Shown here: positions 1-5,742 of the stretch, piece by piece
Layout of the letters: each line of letters starts with the position of its first letter
Numbering within the stretch: position 1 is the first letter of the stretch
NCBI GenBank assembly: GCA_021737205.1
Contig: JAIPEK010000136.1
Span: 1 to 6,376, forward strand
Reading direction: 5' to 3'
Length of the DNA: 6,376 nt
Origin: Desulfarculaceae bacterium
GTDB lineage: Bacteria; Desulfobacterota; Desulfobacteria; Desulfobacterales; Desulfobacteraceae
Program-made: the position numbers and the translations under genes
The notes under the pieces: model-generated
What the model was told of the DNA's origin: nothing
Seen by the model: only the letters and a program-made list of their open reading frames with translations
The model's database searches: none

Positions 1-992
1 ATACCGTGAAGCTGGACACCGTGGTCCTTGACAAAACCGGGACCCTTACAGTGGGCAAACCGTCGGTAACGGACATTTATACCCCCGCCGGATCTTCTGA
101 AACCAATACCGATCTGTTGAAACTTGCCGCATCAGTGGAAAAGGGGTCTGAACATCCGCTGGGCAAAGCGATTGTCAACGAGGCCGCCGCCAGGGAGTTC
201 GAATTAACAGCACCGGAGAATTTCCTGGCACATGGCGGATCAGGGGTCAGCGCCGGCATCGGCGGCCGGGAGGTATTCGCAGGCAAACCGGCATGGTTCA
301 AAGAGATGAAGATGAACTTTGCCGATCTTTCCGAGTCCGTGGAGACCCTGCAGTCCCAGGGAAAAACCGTTATCTGTGTCGGGCATGACGATCAGGTAGC
401 AGGACTTATCGCTTTGGCGGACACATTGAAACCGGATTCGGCAGAGGCGGTGAAAGAACTTCACAAGCTCGGCCTTACGGTGGCCATGATCACAGGAGAT
501 AACGAGCGAACGGCCCGGGCCATCGCATCCGAAGTACGGATCGATGAAGTGTATTCGGAAGTGAAACCCGAAGAGAAATCCTCTATTGTGGCCGAACTCC
601 AGTCACAGGGAAAGAGCGTCGGAATGGTGGGGGACGGTATCAATGATGCACCGGCACTGGCCCGGGCAGACATCGGCATTGCCATCGGGACCGGAACGGA
701 CGTGGCCATTGAAACCGGTGATATCATCCTTTCTGCAGGCAGCCTTACCGGCGTACCCACGGCGATCAAGCTCAGCAGGCAGACCATGAGTACAATCAAG
801 CAGAATCTAGTTTTCGCCTTCGGGTACAATACAATCCTGATACCGCTTGCAGCAGGTGTTCTGGCCCCTTTTGCAGGGCTGCCCATGTTCCTGCGCCAGC
901 TCCATCCCATTCTGGCGGCGCTTGCCATGGCCATGAGCAGCATATCCGTGGTGTCCAACAGCCTGCGGCTTTCAAAAAAGAGCATGGATTGA
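1..992 (+). CDS. copA: Copper-type P1B ATPase, C-terminal part (5'-truncated by window edge)
   Basis: Membrane pump that exports a heavy metal, most likely Cu+, at the cost of ATP. Only the C-terminal 329 residues are present; the reading frame is open to the left edge (first full codon at 3), so the GTG at 6 is internal. Numbering from that codon: phosphorylation motif DKTGTLT with Asp9; the P1B-specific SEHPLG motif at 48-53 (His50-Pro51) in the nucleotide-binding domain; TGD at 163-165; hinge GDGINDAP at 209-216. Two C-terminal membrane segments follow, about 265-290 and 298-318. They carry Tyr274-Asn275 and Met308-x3-Ser312, which match the TM7 YN and TM8 MxxxS copper ligands of CopA-type (P1B-1) pumps, so Cu+ is the favoured substrate. 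The CPC motif and any N-terminal metal-binding domain lie outside the window. The gene converges on the minus-strand gene ending at 1322. Family is certain; the metal is inferred. Confidence 0.93.
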   Translation, partial: TVKLDTVVLDKTGTLTVGKPSVTDIYTPAGSSETNTDLLKLAASVEKGSEHPLGKAIVNEAAAREFELTAPENFLAHGGSGVSAGIGGREVFAGKPAWFKEMKMNFADLSESVETLQSQGKTVICVGHDDQVAGLIALADTLKPDSAEAVKELHKLGLTVAMITGDNERTARAIASEVRIDEVYSEVKPEEKSSIVAELQSQGKSVGMVGDGINDAPALARADIGIAIGTGTDVAIETGDIILSAGSLTGVPTAIKLSRQTMSTIKQNLVFAFGYNTILIPLAAGVLAPFAGLPMFLRQLHPILAALAMAMSSISVVSNSLRLSKKSMD

Positions 993-1033
993 AGGTGGTT
1001 GTCCCAAACGCCGCTACTCGTTGATCAGATCAG

Positions 1034-1086
1034 CTGTATACTTTTTACCCGCTTCTTCACCCCGCACCCGGGTAAAAAGTATACAG
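1034..1086. repeat. Perfect 18-bp inverted repeat, 17-nt loop
   Basis: The left arm at 1034-1051 (CTGTATACTTTTTACCCG) and the right arm at 1069-1086 are exact reverse complements, separated by 17 nt. RNA from either strand would form a long stable stem. There is no T-run directly after either arm (the + side continues TCTTTCCCCC), so this is not a canonical intrinsic terminator. Its position between two converging genes still makes transcription termination or 3'-end protection plausible. A protein operator or a remnant of a small inverted-repeat element are the alternatives. The structure is seen directly; the function is unknown. Confidence 0.85.
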
Positions 1087-1120
1087 TCTTTCCCCCGGTT
1101 CATGGCCTGAAAAAGAAATC

Positions 1121-1229
1121 GTAGCCGTTCACGGCTTGAAACTTGAAATTGGAAATTAGAAATTGGGGAGAAGGGTAAGGTCGGGCATGAAGGCCAAATT
1201 TCCAATTTCAACGTTCCGTGAACGCCTAC
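1121..1229. repeat. Large imperfect palindrome built on 7-nt-phased degenerate repeats
   Basis: The outer arms 1121-1134 and 1216-1229 pair at 13 of 14 positions. The inner arms 1143-1157 and 1197-1211 pair perfectly over 15. Between them lie an asymmetric internal loop (8 nt on the left, 4 on the right) and a 39-nt apical loop. The arms show a 7-nt period. On the left, units start at 1135, 1142, 1149, 1156 and 1163: CTTGAAA twice, TTGGAAA, TTAGAAA, TTGGGGA. On the right, units start at 1196, 1203 and 1210: AAATTTC, CAATTTC, AACGTTC. This resembles degenerate heptanucleotide tandem repeats, not coding sequence. Function unknown. Confidence 0.75.
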
Positions 1230-1321
1230 AAGGAATCCTTCATTCCCGTTTTCCCGTAAATCCAAGCACATTGCCACCTAATACCACAATATATTAAATG
1301 TGGGCACACGATTTGCTTTTA

Positions 1322-1795
1322 TCAGCCTCCCTTTTTCCCTTCCATGACCACGTTCCGGATGACTGGTCCCGAGTACTTGCCGGATCCGATCCGCTTGGAA
1401 ATCACGGTCAACACAAAGAAGCCGGCAGCAAGCCCCCCGATTCCGAAAAGAATGGTCGAGGCATCGGCAGACACAGGCAGACCGGCCCCCAGTTTAAACC
1501 CGGCCAGTGCACCGATCATCAGGCCGAGCACCGGAATAAAGTAGACAAGTGCCGCGTATTTGAATACAACCGAGCTGTCCATGCTCAAAAGAACAATGTC
1601 ACCCGCTTTGGCGCCTGCTTTGTTCAATGCCCGTGCGGTTCGCCTTGTGGTGGTGAGACAGGAGTGACATGTACTCTTTGCCTCTCCGCATCCGTCGCAG
1701 CCTTTTTTCCGGTCTGCTGCCACTTGTGCCCAGCCGTCATCCGTCACGCTCAACACGAGCCCTCTTGTTGTGGATTCCCTTGGATTTGTGTTCAT
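1322..1795 (-). CDS. rseC: RseC/MucC-family small membrane protein
   Basis: A 157-residue protein of the RseC family, members of which act in the SoxR-reducing system or in sigma-E and Rnf contexts at the inner membrane. An N-terminal soluble part has the family's cysteine cluster, Cys33-x2-Cys36-x6-Cys43-x2-Cys46, probably a metal or Fe-S site. A short segment ending in GAKAGDIVLL (61-70) follows, then two membrane helices at about 80-100 and 113-132, and a basic C-terminal tail. The frame stays open further upstream to a GTG at 1864. I chose the ATG at 1793-1795 because AGGAGGG sits 3 nt before it and family homology begins soon after it. It lies 71 nt downstream of the SDR-fusion gene on the same strand and is probably co-transcribed. 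No SoxR or Rnf gene is visible nearby, so the specific role here is unknown. Confidence 0.82.
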   Translation of the reverse strand: MNTNPRESTTRGLVLSVTDDGWAQVAADRKKGCDGCGEAKSTCHSCLTTTRRTARALNKAGAKAGDIVLLSMDSSVVFKYAALVYFIPVLGLMIGALAGFKLGAGLPVSADASTILFGIGGLAAGFFVLTVISKRIGSGKYSGPVIRNVVMEGKKGG

Positions 1796-1798
1796 GGT

Positions 1799-1805
1799 CC
1801 CTCCT
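1799..1805 (-). promoter_or_regulatory. Ribosome binding site that fixes the RseC-family start
   Basis: On the minus strand this reads AGGAGGG, 3 nt before the ATG at 1795-1793. The longer upstream frame, starting with GTG at 1864, has no comparable site. This supports the shorter 157-residue product. Confidence 0.7.
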
Positions 1806-1866
1806 GTTATTGTGGAGTAGTTGTCATGTCCGCATAAAACTATTTTGCAAAATTGGTACCACAAAG

Positions 1867-3258
1867 TTACACCCCTGCTGAATCAACAGCAGGGCGGCCC
1901 AAGACATGAGAGAGGGCGTCATCAAGATGGCTGTGAATAAAACGGTACTCGGTCGCCAACAGTTTTTCCGGCATCACCGCCGCCCCGGACAAAAGAACCT
2001 CGTAGCCCATCTCGCCCCACAACAATTTCACAAGACGTTCAGGGACCCGGATCCTTCCGGGCCTTGACAGTACCGTGGACAGGGACCGGGCAAACACCCG
2101 GTTGGTGACAGGAGCCGGGGCGGTTAGATTCACCGGGCCGGAAAGCCGATCATCGAACAGAGCGTGGTGAACAGCGCCCAGGGTGTCGTCCATGCTTATC
2201 CAGCTCATGGCCTGCTTCCCGTCCCCGATCCGGCCGCCCAATCCTGCTTTATAAAACGGAACCATCCGGGCAAGAGCACCTCCGGCCGGGGTGAGAACAA
2301 CCCCGATCCGCAGGAAACAGGTGCGCACTCCTGCATCCACCGCCGGCATTGCCGCCTTTTCCCAATCTGTGCAAACCTTTGACATAAAACCGCTTGCCTT
2401 TGGCGCATCTTCCGTGATCATTTCATCTTCCCGGTCCCCGTAAAACCCCACTGCCGAAGAAGTCAGAAAAACAGAAGGTTTTGTATCCAGCTCCGCAATC
2501 TTCCGGGCAAGAAGCAAGGTCGGATTCACCCTGCTGGCCAGTATTTCTCTTTTTCCGGATGGAGTCCACCTTCTTGCGATATTGGCGCCGTTCAGGTTGA
2601 TCACCGCATCGATCGGCCCGGCCCCTTCAAGGTCGAGCTCCCCTTTTCCCGGGTCCCAGTACATTTCGTCACTGCCGGGTGCGGGCCGTCGTCTGACCAG
2701 CCGGATCACCCGGTGCCCCCCTGCCCTCAGGTACGGAACCAGCTGGGAACCGATCACCCCGCTGCCGCCGGACACTAGCACATTGAGCCGTTTCAGGCTC
2801 CGGGCATGCGCTTCAAGATCATTCTTCAAAACCCGGTGCCGATACGCAAACATTCTTTCAAGCTCTTTTTGTGCCAGCCGGTGTAACGGCCTTCCCGGAA
2901 CATCAAAGGGAAGTTGAAACTCGATCCGGTCTTTCATGAATGCGGCATCCTCACCGTCCGGAAAAAACAAATGGGTATGGATCCAATCGGCAAACGGGCC
3001 GCGAACCTGCCGGTCCCTGAAAAGCCGGTTTTTTTGGTAATCGACATGCTCGGCCTCCCATTGGAAGGGAATTTTCACGAAGGCCAGGCGGAACCTCACC
3101 CTTGCGCCCTTTTTGATGCCGCCGGAATGCCGGACCAGTTTCACCTGCGCCCACGGAGGTGTCAATCGCTCGATGGCCCCCTGCCGTTCATGCCATTGGA
3201 ACAATTTTTCAACCGGGACTTTCAACCGGGATTCTTTTTCAAAAATGGAAACCGACAT
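1867..3258 (-). CDS. SRPBCC domain fused to TIGR01777-type SDR (YfcH-like epimerase family)
   Basis: A 463-residue two-domain protein, probably cytosolic. Residues 1 to about 150 form an SRPBCC (START/cyclase-like) ligand-binding domain, with the family-typical stretches AIERLTPPW near 28-36 and VRGPFADWIHTH near 85-96. A Rossmann domain starts at LNVLVSGGSGVIGSQL; the NAD(P)-binding loop GGSGVIG is at 164-170. The SDR-type segment TSSAVGFYGDRED follows, and a DUF1731-like C-terminus carries VPERLVKLLWGEM and the LLSGAAVMPEKLL motif. This architecture is a known fusion in the TIGR01777 family, whose substrate is not established. The frame extends to a GTG at 3327, but the ATG at 3256-3258 fits the usual N-terminus of the SRPBCC domain and has GGGCGGA 7 nt upstream. 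It leads a probable two-gene unit with the RseC-family gene. The family call is firm; the reaction is unknown. Confidence 0.9.
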   Translation of the reverse strand: MSVSIFEKESRLKVPVEKLFQWHERQGAIERLTPPWAQVKLVRHSGGIKKGARVRFRLAFVKIPFQWEAEHVDYQKNRLFRDRQVRGPFADWIHTHLFFPDGEDAAFMKDRIEFQLPFDVPGRPLHRLAQKELERMFAYRHRVLKNDLEAHARSLKRLNVLVSGGSGVIGSQLVPYLRAGGHRVIRLVRRRPAPGSDEMYWDPGKGELDLEGAGPIDAVINLNGANIARRWTPSGKREILASRVNPTLLLARKIAELDTKPSVFLTSSAVGFYGDREDEMITEDAPKASGFMSKVCTDWEKAAMPAVDAGVRTCFLRIGVVLTPAGGALARMVPFYKAGLGGRIGDGKQAMSWISMDDTLGAVHHALFDDRLSGPVNLTAPAPVTNRVFARSLSTVLSRPGRIRVPERLVKLLWGEMGYEVLLSGAAVMPEKLLATEYRFIHSHLDDALSHVLGRPAVDSAGV

Positions 3259-3357
3259 TTGTTGATCCGCCCTTTTTTCTGTCTTTGCACTGCCGTTCAA
3301 AAGCAGCCTTTTTCTTCCTGCGGCCACCGGGAAAAACAGGCCCCTTTCGAGAACCCG

Positions 3358-3384
3358 TTGACGTAACAGTCGTAATCATATAAT
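3358..3384 (+). promoter_or_regulatory. Candidate sigma70-type promoter for the rubredoxin-flavodiiron operon
   Basis: TTGACG at 3358-3363 could serve as -35. A perfect TATAAT at 3379-3384 could serve as -10, with a short 15-nt spacer; the overlapping TAATAA at 3381-3386 would give 17 nt. Transcription would start near 3391, leaving a leader of about 130 nt before the rubredoxin ATG. The AT-rich block stands out from its surroundings. No Fur- or PerR-like operator is clear enough to call. Confidence 0.4.
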
Positions 3385-3410
3385 AATACAGCTTATCTTG
3401 AAACAGGCAA
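3383..3410 (-). promoter_or_regulatory. Candidate sigma70-type promoter for the SDR-fusion gene
   Basis: Read on the minus strand, TTGCCT (3410-3405) and TATTAT (3388-3383) are separated by 16 nt, a reasonable -35/-10 pair pointing at the gene that starts at 3258. Its -10 overlaps the -10 of the opposite candidate promoter, so the two directions would share one AT-rich core. Prediction from motif only. Confidence 0.35.
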
Positions 3411-3508
3411 ACCGGAATTTTTACTTTTTGTTCTTCTTATGAGAGGTATATTCCTTGCATTCTGATGATTGAATCTTTACAAAGAGAGGATGTATAACCT
3501 ATTGTAAC

Positions 3509-3514
3509 GGAGGA
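3509..3514 (+). promoter_or_regulatory. Ribosome binding site of rubredoxin
   Basis: GGAGGA ends 7 nt before the ATG at 3522. The only other nearby ATG, at 3514, runs into a stop after three codons, so this site settles the start of the small gene. Confidence 0.75.
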
Positions 3515-3521
3515 TGGAAAT

Positions 3522-3683
3522 ATGAATCAGTATGAATGCCCGTGCGGATATGTATACGACCCCCGGACAGGGGACTATGAAAACGGAATAGAAGCAGGAA
3601 CCGTTTTCGAGGACCTCCCGGATGAATGGGTTTGCCCGTTGTGCGAAGCGGAAAAAGAATTTTTTGAACTCATCGATGAATAA
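3522..3683 (+). CDS. rub: Rubredoxin with unusual C-x-C first ligand pair
   Basis: A 53-residue, acidic, cytosolic one-iron electron carrier. Its place 20 nt before the flavodiiron gene makes it the probable direct electron donor to that oxygen reductase. The family skeleton is clear: MNQYECPCGYVYDP at the N-terminus, GDYENGIEAGT (17-27), FEDLPDEWVCP (29-39) and CPLCEAEKEFF (38-48). The iron ligands would be Cys6, Cys8, Cys38 and Cys41. Two points depart from the textbook pattern. The first pair is C-x-C-G, not C-x2-C-G, a one-residue deletion. The glycine that normally follows the fourth cysteine is Glu42. The frame is clean and the stop is normal, so it looks like a genuine variant and not an obvious frameshift. 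A strong GGAGGA precedes the ATG. Family call is secure; effects on redox potential are unknown. Confidence 0.93.
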   Translation: MNQYECPCGYVYDPRTGDYENGIEAGTVFEDLPDEWVCPLCEAEKEFFELIDE

Positions 3684-3703
3684 GCAAGGAAAGGACGAAC
3701 ATA

Positions 3704-4897
3704 ATGTATAATCCACTTGAAATAGCGGCCAACATTTTTTCCGTTGGATGCCGGGACTGGGACATACGCGATTTTCACGGCTACTCCACATACGAAGGGA
3801 CCACGTACAACGCATATTTGATAAAAGATGAAAAAAACGTTCTGATCGATACGGTGAAAGATGAATTTGCGGATGAACTCCTGGAGAACATCGGTAAAAT
3901 AATGGATCCGTCCGAAATCGATATCGTGATCAGCAACCACACGGAAATGGACCATTCCGGGTCAATCCCCAAAATTCTGCACCGGATCGGGGAGGACACG
4001 CCCCTTTACTGCTCCAAAATGGGGCACAAGAACCTGAAAAGCCATTTCAACCGGGATTACAATTACAAGGTGGTTCAAAGCGGGGATGAACTGAGCATCG
4101 GAAAAAGAACCTTCTCGTTTCTGGAAACCAAAATGTTGCATTGGCCGGACAGCATGTTCTCCTACCTCAAGGAGGACGCCATTCTGTTTTCAAGCGATGC
4201 GTTCGGCCAGCACATTGCAAGTGATGCGGTTTATGATGACGAAATCGGCGATGAAGTCATGTCCCATGCCAAAAAGTACTACGCCAATATTCTCCTGGCC
4301 TATTCCGGCCGGGTTCAAAAACTTTTGCAGACCGTGACGGATGCGGGGCTGAAATTCAACATGATATGCCCGGACCACGGGATTATCTGGCGGGACGATC
4401 CATCCGCCATTATCAGCGCCTATGACAAATGGAGCCGGCAGGAGCCGTCGAAAAAGGTGGTGGTCATTTTCGATACCATGTGGAAGAGCACTGCAAAAAT
4501 GGCAAAAGCCGTTGCAAAGGGAGTAGAGGATGAAAATGTCAGTGTCCGGCTGATGAACACCAGAAAATGGCACAGAAGTGATATCATGACCGAAGTTATG
4601 GATGCCGGGGGGATCGCGGTGGGATCTCCGACACTCAACAACGGCATTTTCCCCGTGGTTGCGGATGTGCTGACCTACATCAAGGGACTGCGTCCCGAGA
4701 ACAAGGTTGCTGCCGCCTTCGGATCCTACGGCTGGAGCGGGGAAGCGGTTAAGATTCTAAATCGTGAACTCGAGCAGATGAAGTTGGACATCATCGATGA
4801 GGGATTGAATGTGCAGTATGTGCCGGACAAAAATAACTTGGAAAAGTGTATCGACCTGGGACGAAAGCTTGGTAAAAAAGTAACGGAAATCTGTTAA
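3704..4897 (+). CDS. roo: Flavodiiron protein, rubredoxin:oxygen oxidoreductase
   Basis: A 397-residue cytosolic enzyme that reduces O2 to water (some family members reduce NO) using electrons from rubredoxin. Residues 1 to about 248 form a metallo-beta-lactamase-fold diiron domain. The expected ligands are all present: His79-x-Glu81-x-Asp83 in NHTEMDHSG, His146 in MLHWPDS, Asp165 in SSDAFGQH and His225 in CPDHGIIW. Their spacing agrees with the Desulfovibrio gigas enzyme. Residues from about 251 form a flavodoxin domain with the FMN phosphate loop DTMWKSTAKMA (257-267) and the isoalloxazine-contact segments SPTLNNGIFP and FGSYGWSGEA. There is no C-terminal rubredoxin or flavin-reductase extension, which fits with a separate rubredoxin gene 20 nt upstream. 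Length is normal for a class A flavodiiron protein. AAGGA at 3691-3695 precedes the ATG. Confidence 0.96.
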   Translation: MYNPLEIAANIFSVGCRDWDIRDFHGYSTYEGTTYNAYLIKDEKNVLIDTVKDEFADELLENIGKIMDPSEIDIVISNHTEMDHSGSIPKILHRIGEDTPLYCSKMGHKNLKSHFNRDYNYKVVQSGDELSIGKRTFSFLETKMLHWPDSMFSYLKEDAILFSSDAFGQHIASDAVYDDEIGDEVMSHAKKYYANILLAYSGRVQKLLQTVTDAGLKFNMICPDHGIIWRDDPSAIISAYDKWSRQEPSKKVVVIFDTMWKSTAKMAKAVAKGVEDENVSVRLMNTRKWHRSDIMTEVMDAGGIAVGSPTLNNGIFPVVADVLTYIKGLRPENKVAAAFGSYGWSGEAVKILNRELEQMKLDIIDEGLNVQYVPDKNNLEKCIDLGRKLGKKVTEIC

Positions 4898-4919
4898 TTA
4901 TTTAGGTTGCGGAGGCAAA

Positions 4920-5408
4920 ATGGGAACCGATTTTAATGCAAATGAAATTTTTGAGATGGCCAGACAGATCGAAATAACCGGCGCGGCATTTTACCGTGAG
5001 GCGGCAGAAAGCGTTGACAACGAAGACCATAAAAATTTTCTGATAGAGCTTGCCGAAATGGAGGATGACCACGAGAAAACCTTTCAAGAGATGCAAAAAG
5101 AGCTGACAGACGGGGAACAAACCCTTCTGGTTTTCGATCCGGAGGATGAGAACGCCTTGTATCTCAAGGCCCTGGCAGACAACCGGGTCTTTTCCAAAAA
5201 AAAGAAACCCGGCAAGGACATGACTGAAATCCTCAAATCCGCAATCCAGACGGAAAAAGATTCCATTGTTTTCTATCTCGGCATGAAGGAAATGGTTCCG
5301 GAGAAATACGGCAAACCAAGAATCAATGACATTATCAAAGAGGAAATGAGCCACTTGAAGCTGCTTTCGGGAAAATTGAAAGCCGTTGACAAAGGGGATC
5401 TGACATGA
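4920..5408 (+). CDS. Rubrerythrin-like ferritin-fold diiron protein (no rubredoxin domain)
   Basis: A 162-residue protein of the ferritin/rubrerythrin superfamily, predicted cytosolic and all-helical. The diiron ligand pattern is visible in two helix pairs: Glu18 and Glu48-x2-His51 in the first half, Glu112 (in TEKDSIVFY) and Glu142-x2-His145 in the second. The middle segment ALYLKALADNRVF (79-91) and the TEKDSIVFY helix are typical of stand-alone COG1633-type rubrerythrin-like proteins in anaerobes. It lacks the C-terminal rubredoxin-like domain that classical rubrerythrin has, so electrons for peroxide reduction would have to come from the rubredoxin in the same operon or another carrier. 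CGGAGG lies 4 nt before the ATG, 22 nt after the flavodiiron stop, and its stop overlaps the cytochrome start. Peroxide reduction is inferred from the family and neighbours; iron handling is an alternative. Confidence 0.85.
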   Translation: MGTDFNANEIFEMARQIEITGAAFYREAAESVDNEDHKNFLIELAEMEDDHEKTFQEMQKELTDGEQTLLVFDPEDENALYLKALADNRVFSKKKKPGKDMTEILKSAIQTEKDSIVFYLGMKEMVPEKYGKPRINDIIKEEMSHLKLLSGKLKAVDKGDLT

Positions 5409-5740
5409 TCCGCCGTGCACTCCGGACCAGCCTTGTCATTCTGTTTCTGGCCGTGCCGGTTTCAGGCGGCGCGGAAAATGGAAAGCTTGTTATTGAGGGG
5501 GGCAGAAAAGGGGATGTTTCGTTTCCGCATGGGATGCACCAGAAAACCCTGGAGAACTGCAGTATCTGTCACGCCAAATTCCCCAAGCAGAGCGGAGCGA
5601 TAAAAGCACAGGTGGAAAACGGAAAGCTGAAAAGAATGGAAATCATGAAAGACTGCATTAACTGCCACAAGGAACTTGCCGCAAAGGGGAAAGCTGCCGG
5701 GCCGGAAAGGAGCTGTAACGAGTGTCATTCAGCTGAGTAG
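5405..5740 (+). CDS. Exported triheme c-type cytochrome (c7/PpcA-like, cytochrome c3 family)
   Basis: A 111-residue precursor. Residues 1-23 form a signal peptide: basic MIRR, a hydrophobic core, and likely cleavage after SGGA. This sends the mature 88 residues to the periplasm for heme attachment. Three CxxCH motifs, Cys52-His56, Cys84-His88 and Cys104-His108, would bind three hemes. FPHGMHQ (40-46) supplies distal ligands His42 and His45, as in PpcA and Desulfuromonas c7. Those proteins have a third distal histidine four residues before the second CxxCH. Here that stretch reads MEIMKDC, with no histidine. Only five histidines exist in the whole protein, so one heme, by analogy the third, cannot be bis-His ligated; Met81 or Met78 might substitute. 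The ATG overlaps the preceding TGA (ATGA), implying translational coupling. An electron-transfer role is likely; its partner is unknown. Confidence 0.9.
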   Translation: MIRRALRTSLVILFLAVPVSGGAENGKLVIEGGRKGDVSFPHGMHQKTLENCSICHAKFPKQSGAIKAQVENGKLKRMEIMKDCINCHKELAAKGKAAGPERSCNECHSAE

Positions 5741-5742
5741 AT

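Larger units (their letters stand above)
993..1321. other. Convergent intergenic region without a credible gene
   Basis: This 329-nt gap lies between the stops of the P-type ATPase and the RseC-family gene. The one sizeable minus-strand frame across it (1014-1277) has no recognisable domain. Its composition is dictated by the simple repeats it crosses, giving runs such as SNFQFQVSS, so it is not called as a gene. The region holds two inverted-repeat structures, listed separately. From about 1230 to 1321 I see no clear hairpin with a T-tract and no promoter I would defend. Confidence 0.7.

Noticed and set aside
461..985. Minus-strand 174-residue open frame
   Set aside because: It lies antisense inside the P-type ATPase, which has all expected family motifs in its own frame.
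1014..1277. Minus-strand 87-residue open frame in the convergent gap
   Set aside because: It crosses both inverted repeats. Its sequence reflects the simple repeats, and it shows no domain and no convincing ribosome binding site.
1298..1837. Plus-strand 179-residue open frame
   Set aside because: Shadow of the RseC-family gene on the opposite strand; it has no recognisable features of its own.
1842..1853. 12-bp perfect palindrome ATTTTGCAAAAT upstream of the RseC-family gene
   Set aside because: Short and AT-rich with no nearby second copy; could be chance, so not listed as an operator.
2914..3366. Plus-strand 150-residue open frame
   Set aside because: Antisense to the conserved SRPBCC domain of the fusion protein.
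3371..3388. Possible Fur/PerR-like imperfect palindrome in the divergent promoter core
   Set aside because: Only about two thirds of positions are symmetric, and the AT-rich promoter core explains the sequence well enough.
3464..3496. Ten-codon open frame in the rubredoxin leader, possible leader peptide
   Set aside because: No ribosome binding site before its ATG, no notable residue run, and no attenuator-like hairpin next to it.
4902..5420. Minus-strand 172-residue open frame
   Set aside because: Mirror of the ferritin-like gene, whose diiron motifs, start site and operon spacing are convincing.
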